From Sphingomonadaceae bacterium 3R27E2-A (GTDB lineage Bacteria > Pseudomonadota > Alphaproteobacteria > Sphingomonadales > Sphingomonadaceae), in the NCBI GenBank assembly GCA_005503165.1, contig SCNT01000035.1, positions 1 through 47,541 on the forward strand: a DNA stretch of 47,541 nucleotides. Reading direction: 5' to 3'. Position numbers and translations under genes: made by a program. The stretch's first letter is position 1. Every line of letters starts with the position of its first letter. The notes under the pieces were generated by a model that saw only the letters and a program-made list of their open reading frames with translations, ran no database searches and was not told the DNA's origin. Below, piece after piece: positions 27,092 through 36,877 of this stretch.

Positions 27092-27316
27092 ATGACGGAC
27101 GCGATGAACAACAAACTCAAGGTGCTGCGCGCGATGCGGAACTGGAGCCAGGCCGAACTGGCCGACCGGCTCGACGTTTCGCGGCAGGCGGTCAACGCGA
27201 TCGAAACCGGGAAATACGACCCGTCGCTGCCGCTCGCCTTCAAGCTCGCGCGGCTGTTCGAGATGAAGATCGAGGAGATTTTCGACGATGGCGAAGGACA
27301 TGACCATGGCAAGTGA
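27092..27316 (+). CDS. XRE-family transcriptional regulator
   Basis: The 74-aa product is almost entirely a lambda-repressor-like HTH: NNKLKVLRAMRNWSQAELADRLDVSRQAVNAIETGKYDPSLPLAFKLARLFEMKIEEIF. The recognition helix is around SRQAVNAIE. It belongs to the short, single-domain group often paired with a small membrane protein. It ends with DDGEGHDHGK, a short His-rich tail. The next gene starts within its last codons, so the two are coupled. Its own promoter holds three spaced inverted repeats, suggesting autorepression. Confidence 0.93.
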   Translation: MTDAMNNKLKVLRAMRNWSQAELADRLDVSRQAVNAIETGKYDPSLPLAFKLARLFEMKIEEIFDDGEGHDHGK

Positions 27317-27914
27317 GCCGAAAGAGCCCCGCGCACCCAACATGATCATGCCCGTGGTCATCGGCCTCTGTACCGCGATGCTCGCGGGCGGCATCGCCGG
27401 TTACAATCAGGCCGCGATCCACTCGGGCGACCCCGCGCTCGCGCCCTGGGTCGGGCCGGTCGTCGCGATCGCCTTCGGCGTCGCCGCGATCACCCTCTAC
27501 ATCCGCCGCCACGCCGAACATTTCCGCCGCTGGTCGCCGCGCAAGCGCCTGTACTGGGCCAGCATCTTCGGCGCGGGCCTGCTCGGCATGGTCTCGGCGA
27601 TCACGCTCCAGGCGAGCGGCGGCGACCTTGCCAGCAACACCGCGCTCTCGCCGGCGGTCGCCATCGCGCTGTCGGCGCTGTGGGTGGTCGGGCTGGCGAT
27701 CTCGCTCGTCGTCTATCACCGCAGCGTCGACGATCACGAGCGCGAGGCCTATCATCTCGGCGCCTTGTGGGGCTTCTACGCCTTCGTCTTCCCCTGCCCC
27801 GTCTGGTGGGTCCTCCACCGCGCCGGGCTGGCGCCGCCGGTCGACGCGATGATGCTCTTCGCCGCCAGCCTGGTCGTCAACGCGCTCGTCTATTTCTGGT
27901 TCAAATTCCGCTGA
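27306..27914 (+). CDS. Four-helix membrane protein partner of the XRE regulator
   Basis: The product of about 202 aa has several hydrophobic segments: MIMPVVIGLCTAMLAGGIAGY, PWVGPVVAIAFGVAAITLYI, YWASIFGAGLLGMVSAITL, ALSPAVAIALSALWVVGLAISLVVY, and two more toward the C-terminus. Basic loops (RRHAEHFRRWSPRKR) fix the topology. ATG at 27306 is preferred because AAGGA lies seven bases upstream; ATG at 27288 would add six residues. It overlaps the XRE gene by about 11 bases. No enzyme domain is seen. XRE-membrane protein pairs are common, but this one's role is unknown. Confidence 0.87.
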   Translation: MASEPKEPRAPNMIMPVVIGLCTAMLAGGIAGYNQAAIHSGDPALAPWVGPVVAIAFGVAAITLYIRRHAEHFRRWSPRKRLYWASIFGAGLLGMVSAITLQASGGDLASNTALSPAVAIALSALWVVGLAISLVVYHRSVDDHEREAYHLGALWGFYAFVFPCPVWWVLHRAGLAPPVDAMMLFAASLVVNALVYFWFKFR

Positions 27915-27951
27915 CTCCGCGCTCCCCCTCCAAACCGAAAGTACCCCTCCC

Positions 27952-28887
27952 ATGAAACGCCTGTTCAAGACCCTCGCCGCGACCTGCGCGATCATCCCCT
28001 TTGCGCAATGCGCCCTGCTGCCCGGCACCAATGCCGCGCGCGCCGCCGAACCCGGGGCCGCGGCAGCGCCCGCCGTCGACGCCGACCCCGCCCTCTGGGT
28101 GGTCAGGGACGACGACACCACCATCTATCTCTTCGGCACCGTCCATTTCCTGAAACCCGGACTGACCTGGTTTGACGAGGCGGTGAAGAGCGCCTTCGAC
28201 GGCTCGGACGAGCTGATGCTCGAGATGCTGATGCCCGACGATCCCGCCGCGGTGAAGGCGGTGACCGACAGGATGGCGATCGACCCCGCAGGCCGCACCC
28301 TCGCCAGCCGGATGAGCAAAGAGGCGCACGACGCCTATGCCGCCTCGATGGTCTCGGTCGGGCTGCCGCCCGAAGCCTTCGAGACATACGAACCCTGGTT
28401 CGTCGCGGTCAACCTGTCGGTGCTGCCGCTGCTGATCAAGGGCTACAACCCCCAGCTCGGCCCCGAGATGGTGCTGACCGGCGCCGCCAAGGCCGGAGGC
28501 AAGCCGATCGGCGCGTTCGAGACGGTCGAGGAACAGTACGGCTTCTTCGACAATCTGTCCGACACGTCGCAACTCGCCTATCTGGGCACTGTCGTGCGCG
28601 ACATGGACAAGGTCGTGCCCACCCTCGACACGCTGGTCGATCAATGGGTCAAGGGCGACCCCGCCGCGCTCGCCGCGACGATGAACGAGAGCATGACCGA
28701 GACCCCCGAGCTCGCGAAGATCCTGCTCTACGACCGCAACGCGCGCTGGGCGGACCGGCTCAAGGCGCGCATGGACAAGCCCGGCACGGTCTTCGTCGCG
28801 GTCGGCGCGGGGCATCTTGCGGGCGACAAGAGCGTCCAGGCCTATCTGACCGAGCGCGGCCTGACCGTGCAGCGGGTCGACTATTGA
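27952..28887 (+). CDS. TraB/GumN family protein, exported
   Basis: The 311-aa product has a signal peptide (KRLFKTLAATCAIIPFAQCALL) and the TraB/GumN fold. It shows WVVRDDDTTIYLFGTVHFLKPGLTWFD with the first GTxH motif, ELMLEML with the paired Glu, GAFETVEEQYGFFDNL, and VFVAVGAGHLAGDKSVQAYL with the second GxxH motif. The two His/Glu motifs resemble Tiki-type metalloproteases, so proteolysis is plausible but unproven. It overlaps the next gene, a paralogue, by four bases (TTGA). Confidence 0.92.
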   Translation: MKRLFKTLAATCAIIPFAQCALLPGTNAARAAEPGAAAAPAVDADPALWVVRDDDTTIYLFGTVHFLKPGLTWFDEAVKSAFDGSDELMLEMLMPDDPAAVKAVTDRMAIDPAGRTLASRMSKEAHDAYAASMVSVGLPPEAFETYEPWFVAVNLSVLPLLIKGYNPQLGPEMVLTGAAKAGGKPIGAFETVEEQYGFFDNLSDTSQLAYLGTVVRDMDKVVPTLDTLVDQWVKGDPAALAATMNESMTETPELAKILLYDRNARWADRLKARMDKPGTVFVAVGAGHLAGDKSVQAYLTERGLTVQRVDY

Positions 28888-29795
28888 CCGCCGCGGCACC
28901 GCCCTTCGCCCGCTGGGGTCGCCGCGCCGCGGCGGCCCTTTCGGTCTGCCTGCTCGCGGCATGCGGTAGCCCCGGGCCCACCGAGCGCGAGGTGGCGAAA
29001 CCCGCTATGTGGCTGGTCGAGGACGACGACACCCGGCTCTACCTGCTCGGCACGATGCATGCGCTGCCCGCCGCGACCGACTGGGACGATGGCAGGGTCG
29101 GCGACGCGGTCGCCGCCGCCGACGAGCTGGTGCTCGAACTCTCACCCGCCGAACTCGCCAAGGTCGGCGACGTCTTCCGGCGCCTCGCCCCGCGCACCGC
29201 GCCGCTCCCGGTCGAGCGCCGCCTTCCCGCCGACGCGCTCGCGGCCTATCGCGCGCTCGAGGCGAGCGGCCCCGGCCAGCCTTTCGGCGGCGACGCGCTC
29301 GACGACTGGGCGGTGATGGTGCTGATGGGCCAGCGCGTCGCGCAGAATGCCGCGCTCTCTCCCGCGAACGGCGTCGAAACCATGCTCACCGCGAGGTTCG
29401 ACGACGCCGGCAAGCCGGTGAGCGGCCTCGAAAGCGCCGAAGGGCAGCTCATGGCTTTCGAGACGCTCGACGCCGCGACCCAGCGCGCTCTCCTCACCAG
29501 CGCCGCCGCGGGCGCGGGCGACGCGGTGGCCGAAGTCGGCGCGCTCACCGCGGCCTGGTCGCGCGGCGACATCGCGGCGCTCGAAAAGATGGTCAACGAG
29601 GACATCGACGCGGTTCCCGCCGCCCGCGACGCCCTCCTCACCAAACGCAACCGCGCCTGGAGTGCGTGGGCCATGGCGCGGATGGACCGCCCCGGCACGG
29701 TGCTGGTCGCGGTCGGCACCGGCCACCTGATCGGTCGCGACGGACTGCCGACGCTGCTGGAGGCCCAGGGGCTGAAGGTCACGCGGGTGCAGTGA
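28884..29795 (+). CDS. TraB/GumN family lipoprotein
   Basis: The product of about 303 aa is a paralogue of the preceding gene. It begins with a lipoprotein signal peptide whose lipobox is LLAAC-GS. It has MWLVEDDDTRLYLLGTMHALP with the first GTxH motif, DELVLELSP, and VLVAVGTGHLIGRDGLPTLL with the second. TTG at 28884 is taken as the start because it overlaps the previous stop (TTGA) and the signal peptide begins there; no ATG lies at a suitable place. The tandem, coupled arrangement suggests the two act together, one soluble and one membrane-tethered. Confidence 0.88.
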   Translation: MTAAAPPFARWGRRAAAALSVCLLAACGSPGPTEREVAKPAMWLVEDDDTRLYLLGTMHALPAATDWDDGRVGDAVAAADELVLELSPAELAKVGDVFRRLAPRTAPLPVERRLPADALAAYRALEASGPGQPFGGDALDDWAVMVLMGQRVAQNAALSPANGVETMLTARFDDAGKPVSGLESAEGQLMAFETLDAATQRALLTSAAAGAGDAVAEVGALTAAWSRGDIAALEKMVNEDIDAVPAARDALLTKRNRAWSAWAMARMDRPGTVLVAVGTGHLIGRDGLPTLLEAQGLKVTRVQ

Positions 29796-29837
29796 GCGAA
29801 GGCGGTTTTGAGATGGTTTCCAGGCCATCCTCTATTT

Positions 29838-29916
29838 CCGCTCGTGCCGAGCGAAGTCGAGACACGCATGGGAAGCGCGAGCCTTCGCGTGTCTCGACTT
29901 CGCTCGACACGAACGG
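29838..29916. repeat. Family-C palindromic repeat
   Basis: CGCTCGTGCCGAGCGAAGTC at the left pairs with GACTTCGCTCGACACGAACG at the right, extended inward by GAGACACGC/GCGTGTCTC. It lies between the convergent TraB/GumN lipoprotein and DUF2200 genes and may terminate both. Confidence 0.88.
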
Positions 29917-29948
29917 GTTTATAGGGCGGCGCTTTGTCGCGTGGCCCC

Positions 29949-30299
29949 CTACCCCCGCAGGATATTCTCCATCTTCTTGCCCCTGGCCAGCTCGTCGACC
30001 AGCTTGTCGAGATATCGTATCTCGCGCATCAGCGGGTCCTCGACATTTTCGACGCGGATGCCGCAAATCACCCCGGTGATCAGTTCGCGCGCGGGATTGA
30101 GCTTCGGCGCCTGCGCAAAGAAATCCTCGAAATTCGTCCCCTCCGCCAACGCGCTCTCCAGCCCCTTCTGGTCATAGCCCGTCAGCCAGCGGAAAATCTC
30201 GTCGACCTCGGCCTTGGTCCGCCCCTTCTTCTCGGCCTTGGCGACATAATGCGGGTACACGCTCGCAACGCTCGTCGCATAGATGCGGTGCTTGGTCAT
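29949..30299 (-). CDS. DUF2200 family protein
   Basis: The 116-aa product matches DUF2200: [42 protein letters not shown], then [52 protein letters not shown]. The family is small, cytoplasmic, without known activity, and widespread in bacteria. It has no membrane segment. It is flanked by a family-C repeat downstream and a family-A repeat upstream, so it is probably transcribed alone. Confidence 0.92.
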   Translation of the reverse strand: MTKHRIYATSVASVYPHYVAKAEKKGRTKAEVDEIFRWLTGYDQKGLESALAEGTNFEDFFAQAPKLNPARELITGVICGIRVENVEDPLMREIRYLDKLVDELARGKKMENILRG

Positions 30300-30395
30300 G
30301 GCGGGAGCTTCTACGCCAAAAGCGCCCGTCGGTCATCCCGACTTGATCCCTGCCCGGCATTCTGGCCACCGCATTGGGTGTGAGCGGACGTAATA

Positions 30396-30542
30396 ATCCT
30401 CCCTGTCGCGCAGCGATGGGGAGGGGGACCGCCGCGAAGCGGTGGTGGAGGGGCGGCGGCCTGAAACCGACGCTCAAGGCATCGGCCCCTCCACCGCCCT
30501 TCGGGCGGTCCCCCTCCCCACGGCTGCGCCGCAGGGAGGATC
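30396..30542. repeat. Family-A palindromic repeat
   Basis: This complete copy has GGGGGACCGCCGAAGCGGTG-like arms on both sides (left GGGGGACCGCCGCGAAGCGG, right CCGCCCTTCGGGCGG and TCCCCCTCCCC). It lies upstream of the DUF2200 gene and downstream of serB, close to the serB stop. Another motif, GTCATCCCGACTTGATCC at about 30333, may be the remains of a different repeat. Confidence 0.88.
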
Positions 30543-30572
30543 AGGAAGGACCTTTTCCGCCCGAAACCCGAC

Positions 30573-31457
30573 CTACCCCATCACCCACGCCCGCCGCGGA
30601 TAGCCCTGCGCCCACAAGAGCGCGGTCAGATCATGATGCCGGATCACCGCCGCCGCCGCCTCGCCCGCCGAGGCGTGCGGATAGAAACCCACGCCCAGCC
30701 CCGCCGCGGTGATCATCGGGATGTCGTTCGCGCCGTCGCCGACCGCCAGCGTCTCGGCGAGCGGCAACCCGTGCCTTGCCGCCTCGGCCTTCAGCGTCTC
30801 GAGCTTGGTCTGGCTGTCGACGATCGGCTCGGCGACCCGGCCGGACAGCTTGCCGCCGGCAATCTCGAGCGTGTTGGCGACGACCTTGTCGAAACCGATC
30901 GCTTCGCCCACCGGGTCGGCAAAGGCGGTGAAGCCCCCCGACACCAGCACCGAATAAGCGCCGTGCGCCTTCATCGTCTGCACCAGCGTGCGCGCGCCGC
31001 GCGTCAGCTTGACGCGCTCGATCCGGCATTCGGCCAGCGTCGCCTCGGCCATGCCGCCGAGCGCCGCGACGCGCTCGACCAGCGCCGCGCGGAAATCGAG
31101 TTCGCCGCGCATCGCGCGCTGCGTGATCGCCGCGATCTCGGGCTTGATCCCCGCATAATCGGCGAGTTCGTCGATGCATTCCACCGTGATCATCGTCGAA
31201 TCCATGTCGGCGACGATCAGCCTCTTGGTGCGGTCGCCCAGCGGCTGCACCACCACGTCGAGCGCGCCATGGTCCATCTTCGCCAGTTCGGCGCGCGCGC
31301 TGACCAGGCTGCCCTGAAAGACGATGTCCGCGGCGTCATGCTCGTCGAGCCAGTGCGGCGCGCCGACGTCGTGCCCCGTCGCATCGAGCCGGTCGATCGC
31401 CTCGCGAACCACCTCGTCGGTCAGCTTCCCGGCTGCTATCAGCGTGGCTACGAACAT
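30573..31457 (-). CDS. serB: Phosphoserine phosphatase
   Basis: This enzyme catalyses the last step of serine synthesis. The 294-aa product has the HAD-family motifs: [20 protein letters not shown] with the nucleophile Asp, [18 protein letters not shown] (motif II Ser), and [20 protein letters not shown] (motif IV). The N-terminal 80 residues form the small regulatory-type domain seen in longer SerB enzymes. ATG at 31457 lies behind AAGGAGA and opens [12 protein letters not shown]. Its start codon overlaps that of miaA on the opposite strand (CATG), so each gene's 5' leader lies inside the other's coding region. Confidence 0.96.
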   Translation of the reverse strand: MFVATLIAAGKLTDEVVREAIDRLDATGHDVGAPHWLDEHDAADIVFQGSLVSARAELAKMDHGALDVVVQPLGDRTKRLIVADMDSTMITVECIDELADYAGIKPEIAAITQRAMRGELDFRAALVERVAALGGMAEATLAECRIERVKLTRGARTLVQTMKAHGAYSVLVSGGFTAFADPVGEAIGFDKVVANTLEIAGGKLSGRVAEPIVDSQTKLETLKAEAARHGLPLAETLAVGDGANDIPMITAAGLGVGFYPHASAGEAAAAVIRHHDLTALLWAQGYPRRAWVMG

Positions 31458-32418
31458 GGCGTCTCCTTCTTTCTCTACGCGCGCGGGTCGATTGCCCGTC
31501 GCGCTTATCGCCGGACCCACCGCGAGCGGCAAGAGCGCTTTGGCGGTCGCGCTCGCCCAATTGGCGGGCGATGCGGTCGTCGTCAACGCCGACGCCAGCC
31601 AGGTCTATGCCGACCTCAGGGTCCTGTCGGCGCGCCCGTCCGAAGCGGAGATGGCGGGCGTCCCCCACCGACTCTTCGGCCATGTCGACGCCGCGCAGGC
31701 CCATAACGCCGCGCGCTGGTCCGACGAGGCGCGCGGGGTCATCAAGGACGCGCACGCCGCGGACAAGGTTCCGATCCTGGCCGGCGGCACCGGCCTTTAC
31801 CTGCGCACCCTGCTGTACGGCATCGCCCCCGTCCCCGAAATCGACCCCGCCGTCCGCGAAGCCGTCCGCGCGCTGCCCGTCTCCGAAGCCCATGCCGCGC
31901 TGACCGCCGCCGATCCCGGCGCCGCCCAGCGCCTGAACCCCGCTGACACCACCCGCGTCGCACGCGCGCTCGAGGTCGTGCGGTCGACCGGCCGCACCCT
32001 CGCCGACTGGCAGCAGGCGCGCGAGGGCGGCATCGCGGAGGGCATCGCGCTGGCGCCGCTGATCCTCCTTCCCCCGCGCGACTGGCTCCGCGCCCGCTGC
32101 GACGCGCGCCTGGTGCAGATGTTCGAGCAGGGCGCCATCGCCGAGGTCGAAGCCCTGCTCGCCCGCGACCTTGACCCCGATCTCCCCGCGATGCGCGCCA
32201 TCGGCGTCCCCCAGATCGCGGCGTATCTCCGCGGCGAAATCCCCCGCGCCGAAGCGCTACGTCGGGCGCAGGCCGCCACGCGCCAATATGCCAAGCGCCA
32301 ATTTACGTGGTTCCGCCACCAGCCGCCCCCCGACTGGCCGCGCTACACTGAATCACTAAACATCGATTCTATCAACAAATTGGCAATAATATTACATGAA
32401 TTGCTGTTGACAGGATAG
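31456..32418 (+). CDS. miaA: tRNA dimethylallyltransferase
   Basis: MiaA adds dimethylallyl to A37 of tRNAs reading UNN codons. The product of about 320 aa has the P-loop [62 protein letters not shown], and the C-terminal [11 protein letters not shown]. The start is uncertain: ATG at 31456 shares its bases with the serB start on the other strand and has a weak ribosome site, while a TTG at 31492 would begin [13 protein letters not shown]. The last 20 or so codons lie in an AT-rich island (32% GC over 32341-32400) that probably carries the ilvB promoter. Length is typical. Confidence 0.93.
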   Translation: MASPSFSTRAGRLPVALIAGPTASGKSALAVALAQLAGDAVVVNADASQVYADLRVLSARPSEAEMAGVPHRLFGHVDAAQAHNAARWSDEARGVIKDAHAADKVPILAGGTGLYLRTLLYGIAPVPEIDPAVREAVRALPVSEAHAALTAADPGAAQRLNPADTTRVARALEVVRSTGRTLADWQQAREGGIAEGIALAPLILLPPRDWLRARCDARLVQMFEQGAIAEVEALLARDLDPDLPAMRAIGVPQIAAYLRGEIPRAEALRRAQAATRQYAKRQFTWFRHQPPPDWPRYTESLNIDSINKLAIILHELLLTG

Positions 32419-32422
32419 AATC
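32365..32422. promoter_or_regulatory. AT-rich inverted repeat and candidate ilvB promoter
   Basis: GATTCTATC (32365-32373) and GATAGAATC (32414-32422) are perfect inverse copies 40 nt apart, extended by AACA/TGTT on the inner side, and they span the miaA stop codon. TTGACA at 32407-32412 is a good -35 element with TATTGC at 32430-32435 as a weak -10 (17-nt spacer). GC is 32% over 32341-32400. It may be an operator or a regulatory hairpin for ilvBNC. Confidence 0.5.
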
Positions 32423-32504
32423 ATGCACCTATTGCCCGCCGACCCGCTGCGGCGCACAAGGCGCGCGCCAACCGGCGTGGCAGGATGAGGAAAGGAGTTT
32501 CGTC

Positions 32505-34259
32505 GTGACGGAAATGAGTGGTGCCGACATGGTGGTTCAGGCGCTGGTCGACCTCGGGGTCGACACGGTGTTCGGCTATCCGGGCGGCGCGGTGCTTCCG
32601 ATCTATGACGCGCTCTTCAACCATCCGACGATCAAGCATGTCCTCGTCCGCCACGAACAGGCGGCGACCCACGCCGCCGAGGGCTACTCGCGCTCGACCG
32701 GCAAGCCCGGCGTCGTGCTCGTCACCTCCGGCCCCGGGGCGACCAACGCGGTCACCGGCATCACCGACGCTTTGCTCGATTCGATCCCGATGATCGTGCT
32801 CACCGGCCAGGTGCCGACGAACCTGATCGGCACCGACGCCTTCCAGGAATGCGACACCGTCGGCATCACGCGCCACTGCACCAAGCATAATTATCTCGTC
32901 ATGGACCCCGACCGGCTCGGCGCGATCATGCATGAGGCCTTCTACATTGCGACGCACGGCCGCCCCGGCCCGGTGGTGATCGACATCCCCAAGAATGTTC
33001 AGGTCGCGACGGGCAAATACCGCGTGCCCGAAAAGATCGAGCATCAAAGCTACCGCCCGCAGGTCGAGCCCGACGCCGACGCGATCGCCGCCGCGATCGA
33101 CATGATCGCCGCGGCCGAGCGCCCGATCTTCTACACCGGCGGCGGCGTGATCAACGCCGGCCCCGACGCGAGTGCTGCTTTGCGCCAGCTGGTCAGCCTC
33201 ACCGGCGCGCCGGTGACCTCGACGCTGATGGGGCTCGGCGCCTTCCCCTCGGACGATCCGAAGTGGCTCGGCATGCTCGGCATGCACGGCACTTACGAGT
33301 CGAACATGGCGATGAACCGCGCCGACCTGATCATCGCGGTCGGCGCGCGCTTCGACGACCGCGTGACCGGCCGCCTCGACGCCTTTTCGCCGGACTCGAA
33401 GAAGATCCACATCGACATCGACCGCTCGTCGATCAACAAGATCGTTCCCGTCGACCTCGCGATCGTCGGCGATGCCGGCCGCGCGCTCGACGCGCTGACT
33501 GCGGCCTGGCAGGACAAAGGCCACAAGCCGCGCGACCTCGGCGAATGGTGGCGCCGCATCGACGGCTGGCGCGCGACACGCTGCCTCGACTTCCCCGAAA
33601 AGAAGGACGCCGCGGCCGACATCATGCCGCAGCGCGCGGTGAAGGCGTTGTTCGACGCCACCCGCGGCCGCGACCCGATCATCACGACCGAGGTCGGCCA
33701 GCACCAGATGTGGGCGGCGCAGCATTTCGGCTTCTCGGCCCCCAACCGCTGGCTCACCAGCGGCGGCCTCGGCACCATGGGCTACGGCTTCCCCGCCGCG
33801 GTCGGCGCGCAGATCGCGCACCCCGGCCGTCTCGTCATCTGCATCGCGGGCGAGGCCTCGCTCCAGATGAACATCCAGGAAATGGGCACGGTCAGCCAGT
33901 ACCGCCTGCCGGTGAAGATCTTCATCCTCAACAACGAGTGGATGGGCATGGTCCGCCAGTGGCAGGAACTGACCTACGAGAGCCGCTATTCGAACAGCTA
34001 TTCGGACAGCCTCCCCGATTTCGTGAAGCTCGCCGCGGCCTACGGCTGGACGGGCCTCCGCATCGACACGCTCGGCGAGCTCGAGGCGGGCATCCAGGCG
34101 ATGATCGACACGCCGGGCCCGGTGATCGTCGACTGCCGCGTCGCCAAGCTCGCCAACTGCTTCCCTATGATCCCCTCGGGCGCGGCGCACACCGACATGA
34201 TCCTCCAGCCGAACGACATCACCGGCACGATGGACGACGAAGCCAAGGCACTGGTCTAA
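32505..34259 (+). CDS. ilvB: Acetolactate synthase large subunit
   Basis: This TPP enzyme makes acetolactate or acetohydroxybutyrate, the first common step for Val, Leu and Ile. The 584-aa product has GYPGGAVLPIYDAL, the catalytic Glu in VRHEQAATHAAEGYSRSTGK, the FAD-domain and QHQMWAAQHFGFSAPNRWLTSGGLGTMGYG. The TPP-diphosphate motif, usually GDG or GDA, reads GEA (CIAGEASLQMNIQEMG), followed by NNEWMGMVRQWQEL. GTG at 32505 follows AAAGGAG. The regulatory subunit ilvN starts four bases after its stop. No convincing leader peptide was found upstream. Confidence 0.97.
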   Translation: MTEMSGADMVVQALVDLGVDTVFGYPGGAVLPIYDALFNHPTIKHVLVRHEQAATHAAEGYSRSTGKPGVVLVTSGPGATNAVTGITDALLDSIPMIVLTGQVPTNLIGTDAFQECDTVGITRHCTKHNYLVMDPDRLGAIMHEAFYIATHGRPGPVVIDIPKNVQVATGKYRVPEKIEHQSYRPQVEPDADAIAAAIDMIAAAERPIFYTGGGVINAGPDASAALRQLVSLTGAPVTSTLMGLGAFPSDDPKWLGMLGMHGTYESNMAMNRADLIIAVGARFDDRVTGRLDAFSPDSKKIHIDIDRSSINKIVPVDLAIVGDAGRALDALTAAWQDKGHKPRDLGEWWRRIDGWRATRCLDFPEKKDAAADIMPQRAVKALFDATRGRDPIITTEVGQHQMWAAQHFGFSAPNRWLTSGGLGTMGYGFPAAVGAQIAHPGRLVICIAGEASLQMNIQEMGTVSQYRLPVKIFILNNEWMGMVRQWQELTYESRYSNSYSDSLPDFVKLAAAYGWTGLRIDTLGELEAGIQAMIDTPGPVIVDCRVAKLANCFPMIPSGAAHTDMILQPNDITGTMDDEAKALV

Positions 34260-34263
34260 GCCC

Positions 34264-35912
<1,649 letters not shown>

Positions 35913-35920
35913 CGCTTCTT

Positions 35921-36055
35921 ATCCTCCCTGCGGCGAAGCCGTGGGGAGGTGGCAGTGCGAAGCGCTGACGGAGGGGCGATGACGCAACGTCGCGGCCCCT
36001 CCACCATCGCCTGCGGCGACGGTCCCCCTCCCCATGGCTTCGCCACAGGGAGGAT
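35921..36055. repeat. Family-A palindromic repeat
   Basis: This complete copy runs from ATCCTCCCTGCGGCGAAGCC to CATGGCTTCGCCACAGGGAG plus GAT. The left arm carries the GGTGGCAG-type segment with GCGAAGCGCTGACGGAGGGG; the right arm has the GGTCCCCCTCCCC type. It follows ilvC and may end the ilv transcript. Confidence 0.9.
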
Positions 36056-36099
36056 CCAACGCCCTTCCGCATCCGCAGCCGAAGCGCTAGGACCGGAGC

Positions 36100-36699
36100 A
36101 TGTCCTCCGACCTCGCCTTCGCCTGCCGATGCGGCAGCGTTTCCGGAACCCTGCTCGACGTCGGCCCCGGCCAGGGCGATCATGTCATATGCCATTGCAC
36201 CGACTGCCAGGACCTGACGCGCCACCTCGGCCACGCGGATGTGCTCGACGCGCACGGCGGCAGCGCGCTCTACCAGTCGCGCTGCGCGCGCCTCCGCCTC
36301 GACACCGGCCGCGAGCAGCTCGCCTGCCTGCACATGACCGACAAGCCGACGCTCCGCTGGTACGCGTCCTGCTGCGGCATGCCGCTGTTCAACACCTACG
36401 CCAACGGCAAGCTCCCCTATATCACGACCCAGCTCGCCGCCTGCGATCCGGCGAAGCGCGCGGACCTCGTCGGTCCGCCGCTCGGGCATCTGTTCACGGC
36501 GGACGGCACCGGCGACACCAGCGCGCTCCCGGAGATGAGCATGGGCAAGCTCATGCGCCGCTTCTTCCCGCGCATGATCAAGGACTTGATCTCGGGCGAC
36601 CGCCGCCGCTGCCCGCTCTTCGACCCCCGGACGCTCCAGCCGATCGCCCCGCCGCACCGCCTGACCGCCGAAGAACGGCAGGCCTTGCGGAACGCCTAA
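36100..36699 (+). CDS. DUF6151 / GFA-like zinc protein
   Basis: The 199-aa product has the cysteine pattern of the CENP-V/GFA (glutathione-dependent formaldehyde-activating) fold: ACRCGSVSG near the N-terminus, then HCTDCQDL, then ASCCGMPLFNTY. These would bind two zinc ions. The body LYQSRCARLRLDTGREQLACLHMTDKPTLRWYA and the C-terminal RRRCPLFDPRTLQPI fit the DUF6151 subgroup. A true formaldehyde-related activity has not been established for it. ATG at 36100 opens MSSDLAFACRCG. Confidence 0.87.
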   Translation: MSSDLAFACRCGSVSGTLLDVGPGQGDHVICHCTDCQDLTRHLGHADVLDAHGGSALYQSRCARLRLDTGREQLACLHMTDKPTLRWYASCCGMPLFNTYANGKLPYITTQLAACDPAKRADLVGPPLGHLFTADGTGDTSALPEMSMGKLMRRFFPRMIKDLISGDRRRCPLFDPRTLQPIAPPHRLTAEERQALRNA

Positions 36700-36756
36700 C
36701 CCGCCGTTCAACAAACTTCGTCACTCCCGCGTCAGCGGAAATCCGTCATTTTCCTT

Positions 36757-36820
36757 CTTCGTGCCTTTGTGCCTTTGTGCGTGTCAAAAAAATCTCGCAC
36801 GAAGGCACAAAGGCACGAAG
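36757..36820. repeat. Palindrome upstream of bioF
   Basis: CTTCGTGCCTTTGTGCCTTT (36757-36776, continuing to GTGCG) pairs with CGCACGAAGGCACAAAGGCA (36796 onward, to CGAAG at 36820) around GTGTCAAAAAAATCT. The sequence type (GTGCCTTTGTGCC) differs from families A-D. It lies about 60 nt ahead of the bioF start. It may be a distinct mobile palindrome or an operator/terminator. Its unusual stretch of A residues could serve termination on the plus strand. Confidence 0.75.
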
Positions 36821-36877
36821 AGAAGATACTGGGACCGGGATGCCCGCCTTCACGATGAAGACCGAAGAGAGAAGACC

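Noticed and set aside
32423..32488. A 21-codon frame (MHLLPADPLRRTR...) before ilvB as a leader peptide
   Set aside because: It has few Ile, Val or Leu codons and no good ribosome site, and the best promoter guess would start transcription inside it.
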